A stretch of DNA of 64,000 nt from Magnolia sinica. Lineage: Eukaryota; Streptophyta; Magnoliopsida; Magnoliales; Magnoliaceae. Shown here piece after piece: positions 22,601-29,909 of this stretch; the stretch's first letter is position 1; each line of letters opens with the position of its first letter. The stretch is taken from the NCBI RefSeq assembly GCF_029962835.1, contig NC_080574.1, forward strand, positions 23,844,001 to 23,908,000, given 5' to 3'. A program made the translations under genes and the position numbers. The notes below the pieces were generated by a model that saw only the letters and a list, made by a program, of their open reading frames with translations, ran no database searches and was not told the origin of the DNA.

Positions 22601-24535
22601 GAATGGGCTTTGGTTGCTGCTTACCCAATTCACAATAACCCATAGGAAGAAGATTACATTGCTCTTTTTCAATTCATAGAGGAACATGGTGCCCAAGAAG
22701 CTCTGGTAGCCAGAAAGACCTCAAAGTCTGAACGAGTATGGAGGGAGTTGGTCAACCTAGGTCATCTGTCAACTACAAGGTCGGCACAAGATCTCGATCC
22801 TCCAAGAAAGGTAGAAGGGGTAGGTTCATTGGTCAATGAAAATCGTTTCTGTGAATGTGTGAGGCCTTGGTTGTGGGAGGAGAAAAGCCCAAGTCAGGGA
22901 CATTCTTTGCAAATACAGAGTGAAAATCATAGCCAAATAGGAAAAGAAGCTTCAATCGATAAGCCAATCTAATATGGATGATATTTGGATGACGACAAGG
23001 TGTCCCCGCCCCTTTAGAAGGCGAAACTATTCCCTACGGATGCACACAATCACCCGCAAGGCACTTACATCAGGTAAAGCATGGAGAGGGGAATCGATAC
23101 CACTTTGGGCCATCTCTAATGTTTGGGTTGATATGTGGTTGCATCACTTAAAACCTGTTATTCACATGGCCTCTAGAGGATCTCAAGATTAAGGCTTGAT
23201 TTCAAACACAAGGTGAGAATTAACCAAAGCTATGAAATGCACTTCCCAAAAAAAAAATTTGTACCTTTCTTGACTTTCTCCGCCAACCAAAATCCATCAT
23301 TTCCCTTATTTCATCAATGCTTGTACCACAGAAATCATCTTGTTTCAGCTTCTTTGCAGAATCATTGCTGACAAAGAAATTTGAAATAATTAGACTCCTT
23401 ATTGATATAACTCTCCAAAAAAAAAAGGCCCCTTTTTGGAGCTAGTGTAAGCATGACAGGAGCATGAGTTGCTATCCTCCAATCTCTTTGTAGAGTAAAC
23501 ACGGCACATGTGAATGATGATATGAACCATCCATTGGCCTCTAGCCAAGATAGGCCTATGACAAAAAAAAATTGCCTTAAGTGGGTGATCTTAACCTTCC
23601 ATTCAATATGCTTTTTTTTCCCATAGTAGGCTGCCAATTAAACTGTTAAGGTTGTCCATATCCCATCCATAATTGCCATGTGTCCCGGTGTGATATGGGA
23701 ACAGTAACTTCATGCTAGAATATTTTCATGTTCCAAATCAGAAATTCTTATCTTATCATTGCATAATAAATAAGAAGAAAGGTTTCTAACCCCCAAGCGC
23801 ACTTTTTTAAAAGCAAAGTGCCAACCTGACGTGTGTGGAACGTCCAAGAGGTGCATAAAGGGCCCACAGGCCCCACAGAGTGAAGATGGATCAGCAAGCC
23901 TAAAAAACCAGACAACTACACTCATCAAGTTGGCCACGCATGGGTTGACTCTGAGAGCTAGCAAATTTTTATTTTGAAATTTCCAGTCCATTCTTCCTGA
24001 ATCTAGGGGCCCTGATGAGCGGACTGGCCTATGTTTGCCCCAGGTCATATTCTCAACAGAGGATGTGTTTGGAATGAGATGGAAGATTGGGTTTCGATAA
24101 ATTCAGCTTCAAATCAGGAAATACTTCTCCTTCTTTGGAGTTGATGATTATTGATATTAGACTAGGTTCTCCATTCCAATACAGTGAAGAAAAAAGATGT
24201 GGGGAAGCAGTATGAATAAACAGAAGATACCAGCAGGGGTCGCTGAGCGCTTTGCGCTTCCTCTCGGCCAGAGCTTCGTAGTCACGCCGCTCGAACTGCT
24301 GATATAGCTTCAATCCGAAAGTGTCGTCCTCTGCATAATCTAACAAATCCTTGTTGCCTTCGAACAGAGCGGTGTATTCCTCGTCTTCGGGATCTTCTTC
24401 TCCTTCGTGCTCGCCTCCATCTCCTTCCTCTTCACCTTCCTCTCCTCCTTCTTCTGCATCTTCCGCCATCTCCGCTTCTCTTTCGACGGAATCAGATGGG
24501 TCTTCGAAATCCGTCGTCTTCATCTCCTCCGCCAT
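8037..24535 (-). CDS. TFIIIC subunit GTF3C3/TFC4-like TPR protein, 5' part of a split gene
   Basis: General transcription factor 3C polypeptide 3 (yeast Tfc4, human TFIIIC102) is the TPR scaffold of the TFIIIC subcomplex that binds the A box of tRNA-type promoters and recruits TFIIIB for RNA polymerase III. Five exons join in phase: 24,535-24,231, 23,367-23,265, 19,873-19,766, 18,299-18,118 and 8,232-8,037, giving about 298 codons. The start [15 protein letters not shown] leads an acidic Glu/Asp-rich tail (residues about 15-60). [18 protein letters not shown] follows near residue 80, then a basic stretch [12 protein letters not shown] (about 138-149), then TPR helices from [16 protein letters not shown] to [10 protein letters not shown]. 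Those motifs match plant GTF3C3 as I know the family. The remaining TPRs and the C terminus lie off the left edge. Introns are 0.9, 3.4, 1.5, 9.9 and more than 8 kb and are loaded with transposons. Confidence 0.88.
8821..9141 (-). mobile_element. Minus-strand LINE remnant, 3' end piece
   Basis: On the minus strand an open stretch containing [18 protein letters not shown] leads into a 3' UTR that ends in an A tail (T run at 8,821-8,831 on plus). The coding sequence joins that of 10,512-11,160 once the hAT element between them is removed, so both pieces are one truncated LINE. Confidence 0.7.
9142..10511. mobile_element. Non-autonomous hAT element, 1.37 kb
   Basis: Terminal inverted repeats read TAAGGGTGGCAATGGGCC on the left and GGCCCATTGCCACCCCTA on the right, the common TAGGGGTGGCAA type of plant hAT elements. 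The flanks are 8-bp target duplications with one mismatch, ATGAAGAC (9,134-9,141) and ATGAAGTC (10,512-10,519). The interior is AT-rich, carries (C)CAACCC- and GGGCCA-type subterminal repeats and shows no transposase. It is inserted inside a LINE remnant. Confidence 0.8.
10512..11160 (-). mobile_element. Minus-strand LINE remnant, zf-RVT region
   Basis: Read on minus, the sequence gives [15 protein letters not shown], a stretch with [17 protein letters not shown] and [14 protein letters not shown], then [14 protein letters not shown]. This is the zinc-binding zf-RVT module and tail of a plant LINE ORF2. Stops and frameshifts make it dead. The upstream (5') end is uncertain; resemblance fades by about 11,060-11,160. 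Confidence 0.72.
11266..11441. repeat. 176-bp direct repeat, copy 1
   Basis: Near-identical (a few substitutions) and in the same orientation as 14,419-14,594. It contains GGGTAAGTGGGTGAATTTTA and a CCTCTCTTGAACCACC block. No coding capacity or known family was recognised. Confidence 0.8.
11442..12880. other. Intron 4 sequence without recognised genes
   Basis: No open frame with family resemblance was seen. The stretch is AT-rich unique-looking sequence within the large fourth intron of the TFIIIC gene. Only a short spurious frame at 12,546-12,818 stands out. Confidence 0.4.
12881..14191. mobile_element. CAGTG-type hAT element, copy A
   Basis: The left end CAGTGTTTTAAATATTGATG matches the ends of copies at 44,659 and 48,646. 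The right end (ACGGAAAACATTG) is more eroded. The subterminal regions are full of CGATATATC-like motifs and the interior shares the ATTGAAAAATTTGACC and CCCATGTTTCC blocks with the other copies. No transposase frame is visible and the target duplication is no longer recognisable. Confidence 0.6.
14419..14594. repeat. 176-bp direct repeat, copy 2
   Basis: Second copy of the repeat at 11,266-11,441, 3.15 kb away in the same orientation. The two copies bracket hAT copy A, though not directly. Confidence 0.8.
15221..15730. repeat. ATGG tetranucleotide microsatellite array
   Basis: About 510 bp of imperfect ATGG units (GGATGGATGGATG) with scattered GCATGCATGTATG and TACGTACG interruptions. It opens long frames on both strands (rich in Met-Asp-Gly-Trp-Met on plus and His-Pro-Ser-Ile on minus), which are artefacts of the repeat. 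Confidence 0.9.
15940..16111. mobile_element. Partial CAGTG-type hAT element, copy D (right end)
   Basis: The blocks GAAGTTTCGCTAAAATATCC, CCCATGTTCCCC and the terminus CGATATTGATACTACGAACACTG resemble the right part of the CAGTG hAT copies in this window. A left end was not identified. Confidence 0.4.
16180..17728 (+). mobile_element. 5'-truncated LINE remnant
   Basis: The first part gives [20 protein letters not shown], the post-catalytic part of LINE reverse transcriptase. Then come [13 protein letters not shown], a stretch with [14 protein letters not shown] and [20 protein letters not shown], which is the zf-RVT module, and a tail with [13 protein letters not shown]. Many stops lie between the pieces; the longest clean stretch is 16,975-17,502. 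The 3' end runs to an A-rich tract near 17,720. It lies in intron 4 of the TFIIIC gene, antisense to it. Confidence 0.75.
18118..18299 (-). CDS. GTF3C3-like gene, exon 4
   Basis: 182 bp from the acceptor GCAG|GCG to the donor AT|GTAAGC. It encodes [18 protein letters not shown] through LWKLLVTWS, a TPR pair with the [15 protein letters not shown] signature. It ends in phase 2, and the next exon supplies one base to make Ile. Confidence 0.9.
18616..19092. mobile_element. GTGGGCCC-core inverted-repeat element, copy 1
   Basis: The short termini are TACAGCG and CGCTGTA. The interior shows the shared core: GGGGCCCATCATGATG at the left, GGACCATACCACAAGGAA, CTTCATCC, GGTTGGATG, GTGGGCCACTTGAG and GATGGACGG with ACATATACATCATGATCC at the right. 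It is a decayed member of the family described at 25,610. Confidence 0.55.
19621..19643. repeat. GA dinucleotide microsatellite
   Basis: An uninterrupted run of GA, preceded by a short CA run at about 19,590-19,602. Confidence 0.9.
19766..19873 (-). CDS. GTF3C3-like gene, exon 3
   Basis: 108 bp from the acceptor GCAG|ACC to the donor GAG|GTGAGA. It encodes [18 protein letters not shown] and onward to GRYDE: a basic, probably nuclear-targeting stretch followed by the first TPR helix. Both boundaries are in phase 0. Confidence 0.9.
20030..23200 (+). mobile_element. Probable LINE 5' part (ORF1 and ORF2 start), decayed
   Basis: At 20,520-20,580 the frame reads [12 protein letters not shown], a phrase typical of the start of plant LINE ORF1 proteins. 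At 22,840-22,950 the plus strand reads MKIVSVNV, a TGA, then [19 protein letters not shown] and VKIIA, which fits the start of a LINE endonuclease. The 2.3 kb between are open only in short pieces. Sequence after 23,000 does not continue into an endonuclease, so the 3' part is missing, which is unusual for a LINE. It fills most of intron 2 of the TFIIIC gene. A degraded LTR element is an alternative. Confidence 0.4.
23265..23367 (-). CDS. GTF3C3-like gene, exon 2
   Basis: 103 bp between the acceptor TCAG|C and the donor AAG|GTACAA. It encodes [16 protein letters not shown] and then [18 protein letters not shown], a conserved linker of plant GTF3C3. The single leading base completes a Cys codon with exon 1, and the exon ends in phase 0. 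Confidence 0.88.
23368..24230. other. Intron 1 of the GTF3C3-like gene
   Basis: 863 bp with GT-AG ends relative to the minus strand. No repeat family or other gene was recognised inside. Confidence 0.6.
24231..24535 (-). CDS. GTF3C3-like gene, exon 1
   Basis: Starts at the ATG at 24,535 and encodes the acidic N terminus up to ALSDPC plus two bases. The donor is TG|GTATCT at 24,230-24,229. The exon is 305 bp and ends in phase 2. Confidence 0.88.
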
Positions 24536-24541
24536 GCAAGC

Positions 24542-24549
24542 TAGGGTTT
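24542..24549 (-). promoter_or_regulatory. Telo-box (AAACCCTA) before the GTF3C3-like start codon
   Basis: Minus-strand AAACCCTAGC lies 7 bp upstream of the start ATG, within the likely 5' UTR. Telo-boxes are common near the 5' ends of plant genes for the translation machinery and are bound by TRB-type proteins. Confidence 0.55.
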
Positions 24550-24672
24550 TGAATAAAGCAACTTAGAAACGGTTGTGGAAAGGGGACGATGAGCATACGA
24601 GCTTGAGTTAACAATTGCAGAGACAGAAGTGAGAAGACGAGTGGAAGTCGGGAATGTGATGGTTCTCAGGGC

Positions 24673-24680
24673 TATTTATA
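24673..24680 (-). promoter_or_regulatory. TATA box of the GTF3C3-like gene
   Basis: TATAAATA on the minus strand about 138 bp upstream of the ATG, preceded by GGTCCC. The position fits a 5' leader of roughly 105-110 bases. Confidence 0.6.
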
Positions 24681-24811
24681 GGGACCGGTTCCATTGCGTG
24701 GGAGCGGGCAGAGTTTATACGGTACATGATAAAATTACTAAGTTACGTTTAGACCAAAATAACGTGCAACAGCAAAAAGATACTATGGACCTGCCGTCAT
24801 ATCTTTTTGAC

Positions 24812-25324
24812 GGAAACGGATTGGCTAATCCTGTGGTCGGTACTCTGTGGGCCCCATCACGATGTATTTATTTCATCCATTCCGTCCATATATTTTTCCA
24901 GATCATTTTATAATATCAAAAAAAAAATGAGATATATCCCAATCTCATTTGGACCACATTACAGGAAACAGTGTTAATGAGCGTCGACCGTTAAAAACCT
25001 TTCGGTGGCCATAAAAGTTTTGGATAAGCTTATCTTTATTTTTTTCCCTTCATCTGGGCCTTTATGACCTGATCAACAGATTGGATGTCAAATAAACAGT
25101 ACAGTGGACCTTAGGAGGATTTTAATGGTGGAAATCCAATCACTATTGTTTTCTTGTGGTGTGGTCCACCTAACATTTATATCACTCTCATTTTGCTCGT
25201 GATACCTAAAATGATCTGTAAAAATGGATGAACGGAATGGATGAAACATAAACATCATAGTGGGGCCCACAGAGCACCGACCACCAGCACGGGTTGGTGG
25301 CAGGGGAGTAGCCAATCCGTTTCC
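24812..25324. mobile_element. GTGGGCCC-core inverted-repeat element, copy 2
   Basis: The termini are inverted repeats, GGAAACGGATTGGCTA on the left and TAGCCAATCCGTTTCC on the right. Inside is the shared core: GTGGGCCCCATCACGATG, CATCCATTCCGTCC, CTTCATCTGGGCC, GATTGGATG, GTGGTGTGGTCCACC, then ATGGATGAACGG with AAACATCATAGTGGGGCCCAC. 513 bp with no coding sequence. Confidence 0.7.
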
Positions 25325-25609
25325 CTTTTTGACATCGACTCCGTCCATCAGTTGATCCTTACCGTGAAATAAGACGCCTATTGTCTTCTAAAATTCCTGC
25401 GCTGTGAAGCTGAGTGGGGGCTACGGTGATGCCTGGAATAAATCCACCCTGTTCATCTGTTTTGTCTCCTCATTTTAGTACATGAACTAGAGGCAACACA
25501 ACAAGGAAAAGTGGAGATTAAATGACTACCATTGAAACATTCATATAACCACAGGAGTTAACTCATGGTGAACTTATCTGTGTTTTCCGTTCTCCCGGTG
25601 GTAACGGGG

Positions 25610-26141
25610 CGCGGATTAAGTGCTACCCCGCCTGTTCGGAGACAAGTGGAGGTTCCGAGGGCCACGGAGGTGCCACCTTAGTATATATATAACTTTTATC
25701 CACGCCGTCTATCCCTTTTTGCATATCATTTTAGACCAACAGAACAAAAATAAGGCAGATCCAAAGCCCAAGTGGACCACACCATAGGAAGCAGTAATAC
25801 TAAGGATGCCACCCGTGAAACCTTCTTATGGTTCACCGCCTCTTTTACTTTCCATCTGACCTGTTGATATGGTCACATACCCCTGGATGAAGCGAAAAAA
25901 CAAATATAATCTTATCCAAAACTTCTGTAGTCCATGAGAATTTAACAACGGTAGGAATTTAATCCCCACCGTGTGGCCCATTTGAGACTTGGATATTTGC
26001 TGTTTTTGGAATCATAATCTAAAATGATATGGAAAAATGGATGGACAGTATGGATAAAGTTCATACATCACGGTGGCTCCTCAGCTGCCCTCGGGGCTCC
26101 GCCTATGAGTTCTGAATTGGTGGGGTAGTACATAATCCGCG
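25610..26141. mobile_element. GTGGGCCC-core inverted-repeat element, copy 3
   Basis: 20-bp terminal inverted repeats: CGCGGATTAAGTGCTACCCC and GGGGTAGTACATAATCCGCG (two mismatches). The core phrases AAGTGGACCACACCATAGGA, CACCGTGTGGCCC and ATGGATGGACAGTATGG are shared with the other copies. 532 bp, non-coding. Confidence 0.7.
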
Positions 26142-26268
26142 TCAATGATAATGAACTTCTAAACGGTTTGGATGGCATACAAACCACCTTTCCTTTTTGT
26201 GTGTCCATCTTAAGTTTTGCATGTGTCTCATTTTTTATTTTAATTTTTTTTGTCTCGCCTATTGAAGT

Positions 26269-26786
26269 AAGGCGCGGATTAGATACTCCCCCCCGCCGGT
26301 TGGGACTTGGGAGCTCGGGACAGGCGGAGGCTCCAGTGGGCCACTGTGATTTATAACTCTTATGGACACCGTTTATCCCTTTTTCAAATCATTCTAGAGT
26401 ATTGAACCAAAAATAACGATAGATCCAAGGCTCAAGTGGACCACACCATGGGAAGCAACTGTTCTAATGACGCCCACTGTTGAAACCTTCTTAGGGCCCA
26501 CTTTGTCATTTATTTTCCATCCAACTCATATACACGGATGAAGTGACAAAACAAATATCTTCTTGATCCAAAACTTCCATGGCTCCTAAGAATTTTTCAA
26601 CGGTAGGAATTTAATACCCACCGTGTGTCCCATTCAAGACATGGATCTTCACTATTTTTGGGATAATATTCTAAAATAATATGAAAAAATTAATGGACGG
26701 CATGTATAAAGTTCATACATCACGGTGGCCCCTTAGAGCCTTCGTTTGTCCCGAGCTTCGAACATGCGGAGGTAGTACCTAGCCTT
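26269..26786. mobile_element. GTGGGCCC-core inverted-repeat element, copy 4
   Basis: The left end AAGGCGCGGATTAGATACTC and right end GGTAGTACCTAGCCTT are diverged inverted repeats. The interior is closely similar to copy 3 over its whole length (AAGTGGACCACACCATGGGA, CACCGTGTGTCCC, ATACATCACGGTGGCCCC), so copies 3 and 4 form one subfamily in direct orientation. Confidence 0.7.
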
Positions 26787-26840
26787 AAAATAAGGGCAAA
26801 ACATAGGAATATGGTGGATTTATCACATACATCATGGTGG
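26787..26840. repeat. Left flank of the gypsy insertion
   Basis: GGTGGATTTATCACATACATC ends at the gypsy element, and the interrupted sequence continues after it at 33,392 (GTGGGCCTCACTTAGC). A parallel stretch at about 33,448-33,485 reads GGATTTATCACATACATCAC followed by GATGGGCCCCAC, so the target was itself a GTGGGCCC-type repeat. Confidence 0.45.
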
Positions 26841-27451
26841 TGTTATGGGAAAATATGAACCAGCCTCGGAAGGAATGGATTCAACTCGACTAACTAAGTG
26901 AACTTGCCATAACAAGCCGAATGACCAAGGCGGACGAGTGGAACCTTGGCTCGATAACAACGACTAGTCTAACTCAGTCTGGTAGTGACCAAAGTTCAGC
27001 TTCCAAGTTCTTTTGTAGAGCTTTCACATCAGCGTAGAACCCGAAAGAAGCCATTACACACCTCCACTGTTACCTCTGACCCAATCCTTGTCGACAAGCG
27101 GCCAGGCTCGGCCTGTATATGGATTTAAACTATAGGGTCGGCTCGGACGAAGATGAAGCCTACGATTACGCTCAGGGATCAACTCCAGTAACGCACGCAT
27201 GGAGTAAAACTTGACGCGCGATCTAAGGTTAACCGCCCACACCTCCAAACGCTTAGCTTCCGCATAATAGCAAAGATCGTGCCGAGAATGACGGACACAT
27301 TAACTCAAATCAAATGATATAAATAGGGAACTCATGTGAGACAGGTACGCAATATCTCACACCTTAAGCCCCAGCTACACTACTTAGACCCATATTCCTA
27401 GCCTGACTTTGGCATCGGAGGGTCCCCTGCTCTGGCTAAGGTCTCCTTTGT
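26841..27451 (+). repeat. 5' LTR, lacking its last ~79 bp
   Basis: Matches the 3' LTR from TGTTATGGGAAAATATGAAC up to GTCTCCTTTGT at 27,451, then diverges abruptly. The part equivalent to 33,313-33,391 is absent, together with the primer-binding site. A TATAAATA box lies at 27,318-27,325. Confidence 0.85.
27318..27325 (+). promoter_or_regulatory. LTR TATA box (5' LTR)
   Basis: TATAAATAGGG, conserved in the 3' LTR at 33,176-33,183; the likely U3 promoter element of the retrotransposon. Confidence 0.6.
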
Positions 27452-27544
27452 GTTCTAGTTAATTCACATTTAACTTCTAAAGGCTTGAGTCCTAAGAGAA
27501 ACCCGATTGAGGTGGTGCTCGGGTCTTTGCATAAAATTTTTCAG

Positions 27545-28352
27545 GATGTTACAGTTTGACATACAGTATCGACCGAGGACTGCAATCAAAGGCTAAACAG
27601 TTGTTGACTTCATAACAGAATTCACTACTCCGAACTGCGGATTCGAAGGAATTGGTTCAGAGGTACCAGCAGACTCGGGGACGACCCTTGCAATTCCCCC
27701 AGTTCATTCACCCCTAGAGGACGTCGGGGCAGAAATAAGGTTTGATAAGTGGACCCTATTCGTGGACGGGCCATCCAACTCAAAACGAGGAGGAACGGGG
27801 ATCGTCCTGGTCGCACCCGGCGCGACCACTATTCAGTAAGCGATCAGGCTCGAATTAAAGGCATCGAACAACGAGACAGAGTATAAAGCACTGTTAGTTG
27901 GGTTCAGGTTAGCTATCAACCTAAGAGTCTAGCTCATCGATGTACGATGCAATTCTCAACTCATCGTGAATCAAGTGTCAACAGAGTACGAGGCGGAAGA
28001 GGTAAGAATGATAGCCTACTTAGGTGAGACACGGAAAATGATGGGAAGATTCAAGGAATGTATTGCGATTCAAATCACAAGAGCTGAAAACTCCTGGGTC
28101 GATGCCCTTGCGAAGTTGGCCTCGGCAACTGAAGGGAACATTCCGAGGATTATCCCTGTGGAGTTCCTAAATACGCCAAGCATCGATCAAGCTGACCAAG
28201 AGACCATCAACCCGGTGCAAACAATTGCGAGTTGGATGGATCTTATAGTCAGATACCTCACGAGCGGCGAGGTTCCCCAAGACAGGTTAGAAACTCGACG
28301 TCCGAGAGTCAGGGCAACGCGGTACGCGATCATAGGTGACACCTTTGTATAA
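27545..28352 (+). pseudogene. gypsy pol relic: RNase H domain
   Basis: The frame reads FDIQYRPRTAIKG, then VDFITEF, FVDGPSNSKRGGTGIVLVAP, ASNNETEYKALLVG, QLIVNQV and RAENSWVDALAKLAS. These are the catalytic regions of the Ty3/gypsy RNase H with its DG, ETEY and D residues. Stops interrupt the frame (for example after TTIQ near 27,838 and near 27,930); the clean part is 27,966-28,352. The reverse transcriptase that should precede it is deleted. Confidence 0.85.
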
Positions 28353-29461
28353 GAAATGGTACTCTTAGCCGTACCTCAGGTGTCTCTAACCCGATGACAG
28401 AATATGTGATTCAAGAGATGCACGAAGGAATTTGTGGGAACAAGTGGCCGCGCCTTGGCACAGAAGATAATTCGTCAAGGATACTTCTGGCCAACAATCC
28501 ATTAAGATTCTAAGAGTTTTGCCCGAAGATGCGATAAGTGTCAGAGATTCGCTGCTGCCCTGGGACAGCCAGAAGAATAGTTGACCCCCATGAGCAGACT
28601 GTGGCCATTTGCTCAATGTGGGATTGATATCATTGGGCCTCTGCCTCAAGGTAAGGGGCAGACTAAATATGCAATCGTAGCGGTGGATTATTTTACCAAA
28701 TGGGCAGAGGCCGAGCCCGTGGCAAAGATTACTGATAAGAAGATAGCGGATTTCGTTTGGAAAAATGTCATCTGTCGATTCGGCATCCTGCACACTATTG
28801 TATCCGACAACGAGAAACAATTCGACAACAACAGGTTCAGAGGCATGTGTCAAAGGCTCGGCATCGTTAATGCTTACTTGTCGCCTCGCCATCTTCAGTC
28901 TAATGGTCAAGTGGAAGTTGTAAATAAAATCATCAAGCATCATCTCAAGACTGAGCTGGAGAAAGCTATGGGTAATTGGGCCGACGAGCTTCCATTTGTT
29001 CTTTAGGCATACATAACCACGACTCAGTCAACTACAGGAGAAACTTCATTCTCTCTCTCATACGGCTCGGAGGCTGTCGTCTCAGTCAAGATAGGACTTC
29101 CCACTGTGCGGGTGTGAAACTATCAAGACGGGCAGAATACCGAGCTGGTTGCTACAAGCCTCGACTTGCTTGAAGAATTGCGGGACACTACTAGATTACG
29201 GGTCGCGGCTCGGCACCAATAGGTTGCCCGTTTCTACAACTCCGGGGTCAAAACCAGGCGATTCCGATGAGGAGATCTTGTCCTTCAATGCGTGTTCCAG
29301 AATTCTACAGAACCCAGGGTGGGCTCCCTAAGCCCAAACTAGGAGGGCCCTACCGAGTAATTGGCTTGGCCAAACCAGGATCTTATGGCTTGGAGGATTT
29401 GGAAGGACGACCATTGCCACATCCTTGGAATGTCGAGCACTTGAAGATCTACTACCCGTAA
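28353..29461 (+). pseudogene. gypsy pol relic: integrase
   Basis: A degraded zinc-binding N terminus (CDKCQRFA near 28,530) precedes the core beginning GIDIIGPLPQGKGQTKYAIV. The catalytic aspartates are in DIIGPLP and IVSDNEKQF, and the Glu in NGQVEVVNKIIKHH. One TAG at about 29,004 and at least two frameshifts follow. The C-terminal part GPYRVIGLAKPGSYGLEDLE and VEHLKIYYP closes the polyprotein at 29,461. Confidence 0.87.
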
Positions 29462-29909
29462 AGGGAAACAATGTATGGGTCGGGACCACTTGTTATGACA
29501 ACACTTTTAATAAAGAATGTCATTCTTTACATGAAGTTAATCTACATAGGATTCCTCCCGAGGAACAAGATCCCAATGATAAGTCGACCATCTAAAAGAT
29601 ATTCACCTCGCCATCTGAGCACGTTACAAGGGGCCATTTCTCACATGTAGAAATGAAATCCTTCGGCGAGCCAACCCCTTATAGAAGAGGTCAACTCGTC
29701 ATTTGACAATTCGGCAAGTCCAACAAACACAATCCACGAACAACCAATTGAATCATCATTCAGAAAGTCAGATTAAAATTATAAGTTGCGAAACCGCTAC
29801 CATTTTTCTACAAAAAGTTTTACTGCGAAAGAAAGAAAATAAATTCATTCTCTCCAAGGAGGAGGGTCAGCCGCGGAGCTGAGGGTTAAGCATCTGGAGC
29901 CCCTTCGGC

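Noticed and set aside
24351-24566. Serine-rich plus-strand frame over TFIIIC exon 1
   Set aside because: It is the reverse of the Glu/Asp-rich coding strand (GAA/GAG read backwards gives Ser/Pro).
28386-28943. 185-codon minus-strand frame across the integrase region
   Set aside because: It is the reverse of the conserved integrase core read in plus orientation. No domain in the minus frame.
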